Source: Volutella citrinella (taxonomy: Eukaryota; Ascomycota; Sordariomycetes; Hypocreales; Nectriaceae). Taken from it: a DNA stretch of 64,000 nucleotides. The notes beneath the pieces were generated by a model. It had not been told where the DNA came from, searched no databases, and saw nothing but the letters and a program-made list of their open reading frames with translations. The position numbers and the translations under genes were made by a program. Below are positions 58,387 through 64,000 of this stretch, in pieces. Each line of letters begins with the position of its first letter. Position 1 is the first letter of the stretch. The stretch lies in the NCBI GenBank assembly GCA_034401135.1, contig JAWZSP010000007.1:372001-436000 (forward strand). The letters are read 5' to 3'.

Positions 58387-59177
58387 TCACTGACCGAGCC
58401 CGTCGATCTTGGCATTGCTAAAGTCCATCTCCGGGTGCTGGTCCTGGAACTTCTTCAGGATATCCATCTTCTGCTGCTGATCCGAGGTAGGCAGGCCGCG
58501 CTCCTTCTGCTGTTGGTCAAACATCATCTTCTCGACCATGCCCCGGGTCTCGCCGTCGAGGTCGGAGAGCTTGGAGTTGTCGGGCTGGATCTTGGTGACG
58601 TCGATCTTGGGGGCGTTGGTCACAACGTGGGGCCACCACTCCATCTTGTTGATCTTGTCGAGGTGGATCTCGACCGTCTTGGTGCGGTCCGAGTTAGTAG
58701 CGAGGGTCCAGGTCGAGTCGTCGACCTTGACGGCGTGGGGAAGGTCGCCCTAGAGGCGTGGGGCGTCAGTCGAGGCTCGGTTGAGGTTGATGGCACAATA
58801 TCTGCCGTTGAAATGGCATGAGGTTAAGCTGGGGAGGGGGCTGAGTTGGAAATACCTTGATAATGGGCTCCTGGCCCTTGATGCCTGCAGTGAGGCTCGT
58901 CTTGGCAATGTTGATGACGAGATCCCTGGACTTCAAGTTACCAGGGACAGTAAAGGTGACATCGAGCTCGGCGATTGTTTGCTGCCACTTGTAGGGAAGG
59001 GAATCTTGCTCAGCCTGCTCCTTGGCGCGAGCGGCAGCATCGTCGGCGGCGGTGGGCTCTGGAGGGACGACATGGTTAGCTTGGATCATGGGCGTGGATG
59101 GAAGTCCAAACGGCAGCTCCCCGCGCGAGGCCACCGATGTAGTGTTAAAAAAAAAATCACATGCCTTTGTCGGCCAT
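58387..59177 (-). CDS. nudC: NudC nuclear-movement protein (CS domain)
   Basis: Co-chaperone that stabilises Lis1/dynein-pathway proteins in nuclear migration. Exons 59177-59165, 59058-58856 and 58749-58387 give 192 aa, standard for fungal NudC. The CS (p23-like) domain runs from [20 protein letters not shown] through [20 protein letters not shown] and [20 protein letters not shown]. The end [21 protein letters not shown] is the conserved C-terminal helix. The first exon encodes MADK plus one base. Its donor must be GC (AAAG/GCATGT) because no GT in reach keeps the downstream frame. The first two introns are each 106 nt, longer than most here. Confidence 0.92.
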
Positions 59178-59633
59178 TTTGAAGCTTGAGGTGTCAAATA
59201 AAACGTGTTGACGCTAGATTCTTCAGCTGTTGCGCCTATGACAGATGCACAGAAGGAAGTGGAAGCTCCTGGCGAGAAGGCTGAGGGCCTGGCATGGAGG
59301 GGCAATCAAGTGGGTCTGACTAATCCAATGGGGAGCTTCGCCGCTGCCCCCCAGCTTTTTCCCTTCTCAGCCGCGCCGCACCACATGCCATGACACCAAA
59401 CCAAGTTCGATCCGTGCAACTTCACGCCCGGCCGTCCCTCGTGCCTCAACCTCGAACCGACAGCTTCGAGTAACCCTCCGCGGGCAGCAACACCACCGCA
59501 CTGGGTTCTTGAGGCTCCCTGCCCTTGGGACTGACGAGTGATCCCCCGTGCCGGCTGACTGACCGCCTGCCCAACACTCGATGCCGTGAATCAGAGTCTC
59601 GTCAGCACCACGTCCTCCCTCTGCTCAAGCACC
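59178..59633. promoter_or_regulatory. Bidirectional promoter of nudC and tfb3
   Basis: 456 bp between divergent start codons of two housekeeping genes, pyrimidine-rich before tfb3. No specific site is recognised. Confidence 0.5.
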
Positions 59634-60737
59634 ATGTCTCGCTCCGCAGGCATCTCCGTCCGCCACTCCTCGGGCGTGGCGGCGAACCCTGGGGCCCCCC
59701 TTGACGACCAGGACGAGACGTGCCCCGTGTGTAAGACGACACGATACTTCAACAAGGACATGGAGTTTCGCATCAACCCTGAGTGCTACCACCGCATGTG
59801 TAAGACTTGTGTGGAGCGAATCTTCAAGGACGGCCCCAATCAGTGCCCCTACGCCGGCTGCCATAAGACACTACGTCTACGCGGCTTCAGGTCAGCATTC
59901 TTCGCTGACCTGCGGGTCGAGCGCGAGGTCGACATACGCCGCCGAGTTGCTGCAATCTTCAACAAGGTCGAGGACGACTTCGAGACGCTCGACGCCTACA
60001 ACACGTACCTCGAGATGGTCGAGTGCCTGACCGACGACCTCGTCAACGGCGGCGACACGGCCCGCCGCGAGGCCGAGACCAAGCTTCAGAGCTACGAGGC
60101 CGAGCACAAGGCCGACATTGAGCGCAACCGCCGGCTTGCCCGCGAGACGGACGAATCCCGCGCGCGTCGCCTCGCCGCCGAGCAGGAGGCCGCCCGCCAA
60201 CGCCGCGCACAGGACCGCGAGGCCGAGGCCAAGGAGAAGGCGTCAGCCGCCCGCCTGCGCGAGGAGGTTCTCGACTCACTGCAGACGGCTGAGATTGGCC
60301 GCGCCACCGAGGCCCTCGACCGCATCATGCTAAAGAAGCGCGGCCAGCAGAAGCGCGACGCCGCCCTCGACACCCTCGCGGCCGGCGGCGCAGGCGGCCT
60401 GTCCATCCGCGGCCTGCGCGACAAGAAGGCACCCGTCGCCGATGACAAGCCCTACGACCCCTACGGCGGCCTCGTCGTCGCCCCCCAGCGCGTCGACGTC
60501 TCCCGCGACCAGCTCGCCGGCTACACCAGCGAATGGGTCGAGGTGACGCGCACCAAGAATGACTTCCGAGCCGGCGGCTACAGCCCTGATGAGTACCTGA
60601 CGCGCGCGCTATTCGAGGCCTACTCAGGCCTCGGCGTCTTCGTCGGCGACGAGAAGACCCCGCGGGGCGTGGGCTCCGCCGCTGCTAAAGAGGCCGTCGC
60701 TGCGGGCGGCAAGATGGAGCTGGACGACCCGTTTTGA
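59634..60737 (+). CDS. tfb3: Tfb3/MAT1, CDK-activating kinase assembly factor of TFIIH
   Basis: RING protein that tethers the Ccl1-Kin28 kinase to core TFIIH. Single exon, 367 aa. The start is the ATG at 59634 (CACCATGTCTCGC); an upstream in-frame GTG is not used. The RING finger runs from C30: CPVCKTTRYFN, then NPECYHRMCKTCVERIF and CPYAGCHKTL. This is the C3HC4-like MAT1 ring. A long charged coiled coil follows (residues 130-230), then the C-terminal part with SIRGLRDKK and YDPYGGL, which is the kinase-binding region in the family. It starts 412 bp from the divergent nudC start and shares a promoter with it. Confidence 0.94.
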   Translation: MSRSAGISVRHSSGVAANPGAPLDDQDETCPVCKTTRYFNKDMEFRINPECYHRMCKTCVERIFKDGPNQCPYAGCHKTLRLRGFRSAFFADLRVEREVDIRRRVAAIFNKVEDDFETLDAYNTYLEMVECLTDDLVNGGDTARREAETKLQSYEAEHKADIERNRRLARETDESRARRLAAEQEAARQRRAQDREAEAKEKASAARLREEVLDSLQTAEIGRATEALDRIMLKKRGQQKRDAALDTLAAGGAGGLSIRGLRDKKAPVADDKPYDPYGGLVVAPQRVDVSRDQLAGYTSEWVEVTRTKNDFRAGGYSPDEYLTRALFEAYSGLGVFVGDEKTPRGVGSAAAKEAVAAGGKMELDDPF

Positions 60738-61380
60738 GGTTTGTCTCATCACAGGCTGGAGATTGCTTTCGTCAGACTGGATACGGAATGGGCATGGGGC
60801 TCAGACGGCATAGCTACGGCGTTATGGGGGTTGGCACATGGGATACAAATTCAGGAAGCATGCATTTTACACTATACAAGCGCGAGGGCCTGCCGGGGAA
60901 TCGAAAAAGAGAAGAGGCCGGCTAGCTGGTGTTCAATCAAGATACCATGGAAAAAGACATAGCAAAAGCATATAGGCTAAATTAATTCGTCGGTTTCCAG
61001 AGACATTTGGTATTGAATGATATGTATTTCACTAGACCAAAAGAGGGAGGACGACCTTGTGAGACGACACGACAAGAAGAGAGTCTAGAAAAACTAATGT
61101 GAGCCAGAATCCCACGGCCGCGGCCGCGGCTGCATTGGCCCACAGACCCGGCTCTCGCAGCTCCTTCTCTTCCTCTGTTGAAGGAAGCGCCGCCGGGGCC
61201 CCGGTAAATCTCTCGGTCTCCTTTTTCAAACTCGTCCCAAAAAACGCCTCGCTGATAATGCGGAAAGGTGAAGTAGTGTAGACTGGCAGTCCACGCGGTT
61301 GTGTATGGCGAATAGTTGCAGGAGGTAGATGCCGCTGCCGGCCCTCGGGGTAAATGGTTCGAAAATGTACCGACGCCCGC
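60738..61380. other. Convergent 3' region with possible small membrane ORF
   Basis: 3' flanks of tfb3 and the ANTH gene. On the minus strand, 61310-61032 encodes a coding-like segment described under findings: PFRIISEAFFGTSLKKETE, then one hydrophobic helix VGFWLTLVFLDSLLVV and a stop. No start codon in frame is seen within this interval. Confidence 0.35.
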
Positions 61381-63611
61381 TTATTGCTGCCAGGGCGTCT
61401 GCTGTGCGGGTCGGGGGAATACTTGTTGCGTCTGGAGCTGATCGAGGCCGCCGCCGATGGCGGTTTGGTTGTGTTGCCAGCCCATGCCCGTGCTATGGTT
61501 GACAAAGGCGCCTTGGCGGAATGGATTGGTGGTGCCAGTGGGCTGAGGAGCCAGTGCTGCACCAGCCGTCTGTGGCCGTTGCTGCTCCTGAACCGGCGGT
61601 AGCATCGACTGACGGGCAAAAGGGTTCGTGCCTGTAGGCGTGGGTTGTAGAGGCGCAGGTTGTTGTTGGGGCGTCTGTTGCTGGAAAGGAGAGTTCGAGG
61701 CTGGTGCGAATGGAGAGGTGTTCTGCTGGGGAGAAGTGCGAGCGAAGGGATTAGTAGACTGGCGGTGCAGGGCGGTATTGGTAGAGGGAGATGTTCCGGG
61801 GACGCCAGTCGGCTGGGTCATGAGCATCGACTGTCGGAACGGATTGGTAGTTCCAGTGGCCATGGGCTGAAGCCCCTGGGGCTGCCCGTTCTGGATGGGT
61901 TGGCCGCCAGGTGAGGCGGCATTCTGGAAGGTCGCTACAGAGTTCTGGGGGATCGCACCAAGACCGCCGGGTGAGGCAGCATTCTGGAAGTTGGCTACCG
62001 TGTTCTGGGGAATTGCCCCAAGGCCACCAGGTTGGAAGCTCGGCTGCGGAGTAAAGCCACCAAACCCAGCGCCAGTGAAGTTGGGCTGGAGCCCTTGGGG
62101 TTGTTGCTGTGGCTGTTGCATAAACTGCCCGGTCGGTTGCGTTTGTTGCTGGAAGGGACTGGTGGAGGCGAATCCAGTAGGTTGTTGCGGCATGAATCCA
62201 TTGCCCTGGAACTGCATACCCGTAGGTTGAATCTGGAATGCCTGTTGCTGCTGTTGTGGCTGGGGTTGCTGCGGTTGGGGGTTGACTTGAAGTGTCGTCT
62301 GGTTCTGCTCAATCGAGTCGAAGAAGTCAATCAGGTCGGCGTCGGGGGCTTTGCTGGCCTGGGGTTTTGCCGCGGTCTGCTTCTTCGACGACGGGGGTGG
62401 CACGATGGGGAAGGGGTTGTTGCCCGCCGGTGATGGTGACTTGTCCCTGCTGGAAAACGCCTTGGACGAGCTGCCATTCCTCTTGGCATCCTGTTCTGCA
62501 ATATACTGTCGTCGATGGGTCTCGAAGTCGGGGTCTTTGAGGTACTCCTCGAGTTGTTTGCCCAAGTTGACGGGTGCGTGCTTGAGTTTGGGCACCTCAA
62601 CGCGCGTGTGGTGCTCGTGGAGGCGCGCAGTGCTGAGGTATTGCACCACGTAGTCGGTCTGGCGGGTAAAGGTGCGGTAGATGGACATGGCCCGCTCAGC
62701 ATCAACCTTGGACATCTCGAAGAACTTGCCTAAACAGTACGCATTAGCATTCGTGGGCCGCGCTGGGCGAGACAAGAAGACGATGACGGGTGGTGGAGGG
62801 GCGCACCTAGGATGTTGATCAACCCCTGGTTGAGAACCTGGAACAACGCGAGAAGATCGAGAACGAGCAGCCGGAAAACGGTGATGGTAATCTCATTTTC
62901 TGGTTCATCATCCATGACCTGCGATTGTAAGAAGACGTCTGATTGCTGAGTATTGACTGTTTGCTTACCTTGCACTTCAACAGCGCTGAGAGCTGGTGTT
63001 GAACTGCTTCAGTCTCGCGCAGCAAGCCCTTTTCGATGGAGAGCTTCTCCAGCCTTGATTCGGAGGCGCGAACCCAGTCGGTCTTGGTATCTCGGTATGC
63101 GCGCGCTCGCTCCGTAAGGTAATGTGCATAATGGCGGATGTTGCGGCCTTGAGTCTGGGCTGTTCATTTTGTCAACGGCTTGTCCATTGCCCCGCGCTGA
63201 AAGAAATGATAAAGGGCGTCGGGCAGGTAGTTTCCAGAGTAAACTGACCATCGGTGAAACTGCTGACCGCTAGCATATTGCGGTGGCCGGCAAGGAAGGC
63301 GAGTGTGACGTCCGCAGCGCCCTCGCGGATCATAAAGTGGACTGTGATGAGACTCTTGAAGACAACGGTCCATGTTGAGTCGCGGAGGCGGTTTTGAAGG
63401 GCGCGGAAAACCTCGCCAACACCTGCCTCGCCCGAATGGGTAGCTACGAGGATGTGCTCGATGTACTTGGTCTTGGGGGGCGCATTCTGCGGGCGGTCGT
63501 TAGCTGCCGTGTCGCGATGCCAATGGAGGCCCGACGTCGTAGGTCCACCTGGTGTGTACACACCTTTATCTTCGTTGCGCCCTTGACGGACTTTTCAAAG
63601 GAACTAGACAT
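61381..63611 (-). CDS. AP180/CALM-like ANTH clathrin adaptor
   Basis: Endocytic adaptor binding PtdIns(4,5)P2 and clathrin, like yeast Yap1801/1802. Exons 63611-63564, 63486-63249, 63159-62969, 62918-62807 and 62729-61381 give 645 aa. The ANTH domain fills residues 1 to about 280: SSFEKSVKGATKIK with the lipid-binding K-A-T-K-x-K motif, PPKTKYIEHILVAT, SLITVHFMIREG and GRNIRHYAHYLTERARAYR. The rest is Gln/Pro-rich with several EH-domain-binding NPF motifs (TNPFRQ, TNPFAR) and many PTG tripeptides. A 20-residue tandem repeat lies inside the tail. All four introns are GT-AG. Confidence 0.95.
61911..62030 (-). repeat. 60-bp tandem repeat inside the ANTH gene
   Basis: Two 60-bp units, in frame, each encoding about PGGLGAIPQNTVANFQNAAS with minor changes. 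Coding strand is minus. The start of a third unit (PGG) follows. Confidence 0.85.
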
Positions 63612-64000
63612 GTTTCGATATGCCCTCGAGGCGAAGGGGGGCGCGCGGCAACGGAGCCGATGCGGGATTGGGGAGCGACGAGGTCGTTGGGTCGGGCTGC
63701 TCGGGTTCGTCGAAGTGGAGCGGGAGCTCAGCGACGGCGGCTGCGGAGTCGATAGCCCGGGACGATTCGCCCACGCAGGAGAGAGAGGGCAGAGGAATGG
63801 GGGGAGAGGGAGGAGGGAGGAGAGCGGCGGACGCTGTAGCGTTAGGCGGAGGACGGGAGGAGGATAGGTGGTCGAAGATGGGTTGCGAGAGAAGTTGAGA
63901 TAATGAGAGGCCGGGTTCCGTCTGAAGCCCGGGGTGGACGTGGACGCGGCTGCCAAATTGGGAGAGGGGCGTCGCTGCAGGTGGCTACCATATGGGTACC
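63612..64000. other. Promoter and 5' UTR of the ANTH gene
   Basis: Purine-rich on the plus strand, hence CT-rich on the sense strand just upstream of the start, common for fungal promoters. It ends at the window edge. Confidence 0.5.

Noticed and set aside
59586..59633. In-frame N-terminal extension of Tfb3 from GTG
   Set aside because: Non-ATG start; the ATG at 59634 has a CACC context and matches usual MAT1 length.
1..64000. CRISPR arrays, bacterial operons, insertion sequences, transposon terminal repeats
   Set aside because: None seen; spliced eukaryotic genes throughout and no repeated spacers or recognisable transposase.

Overview
The window is nuclear DNA of a filamentous ascomycete, most likely a GC-rich sordariomycete (Hypocreales-like). 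The reasons are genes split by many short introns (about 46 to 110 nt, with CTAAC/CTGAC-like branch sites), a secreted AA9 LPMO, a HET-domain gene, a Zn2Cys6 regulator and Mup1-type permeases. All gene models below were spliced by hand from reading frames, splice sites and family knowledge. No search was run.

Left part (1-15 kb), accessory in character: an AA9 polysaccharide monooxygenase running off the left edge, a maltose-permease-type sugar transporter with CreA-like sites upstream, a cysteine-rich gene fragment, an NmrA-like reductase, and a convergent pair made of a HET-domain protein and an ankyrin protein with a STAND-type N-terminal helical domain.

Middle (16-30 kb): a methionine-permease-like transporter, a LITAF zinc-ribbon protein, a polytopic membrane protein interrupted only by one in-frame TAG that lies in a predicted hairpin loop, the divergent high-affinity iron-uptake pair Fet3/Ftr1 with a SreA-type GATA element between them, and a chromodomain protein.

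Right of centre (32-46 kb): a second Mup1-like permease, mitochondrial succinyl-CoA:3-oxoacid CoA-transferase, an AhpD-like protein divergent from the mitochondrial dicarboxylate carrier, a Zn2Cys6 transcription factor, and a GPI-type fasciclin protein.

Right part (46-64 kb), mostly housekeeping: cyclin H (Ccl1), a BAR-domain protein, a gene-poor 4.2 kb stretch, a LicD/MNN4-like protein, a probable CENP-U/Ame1/Mis17 inner-kinetochore protein whose N-terminal docking motif appears tandemly duplicated with its intron, NudC, the TFIIH/CAK assembly factor Tfb3 (MAT1), and an AP180-like ANTH clathrin adaptor.

Functional links: Fet3 and Ftr1 form one iron-uptake complex; Ccl1 and Tfb3 are two of the three CAK subunits; CoA-transferase and dicarboxylate carrier are both mitochondrial carbon-metabolism genes. 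The observations most worth testing are the duplicated kinetochore motif, the hairpin TAG (candidate A-to-I edited codon), the HET/ankyrin pair, and four GC-AG introns among about 67.
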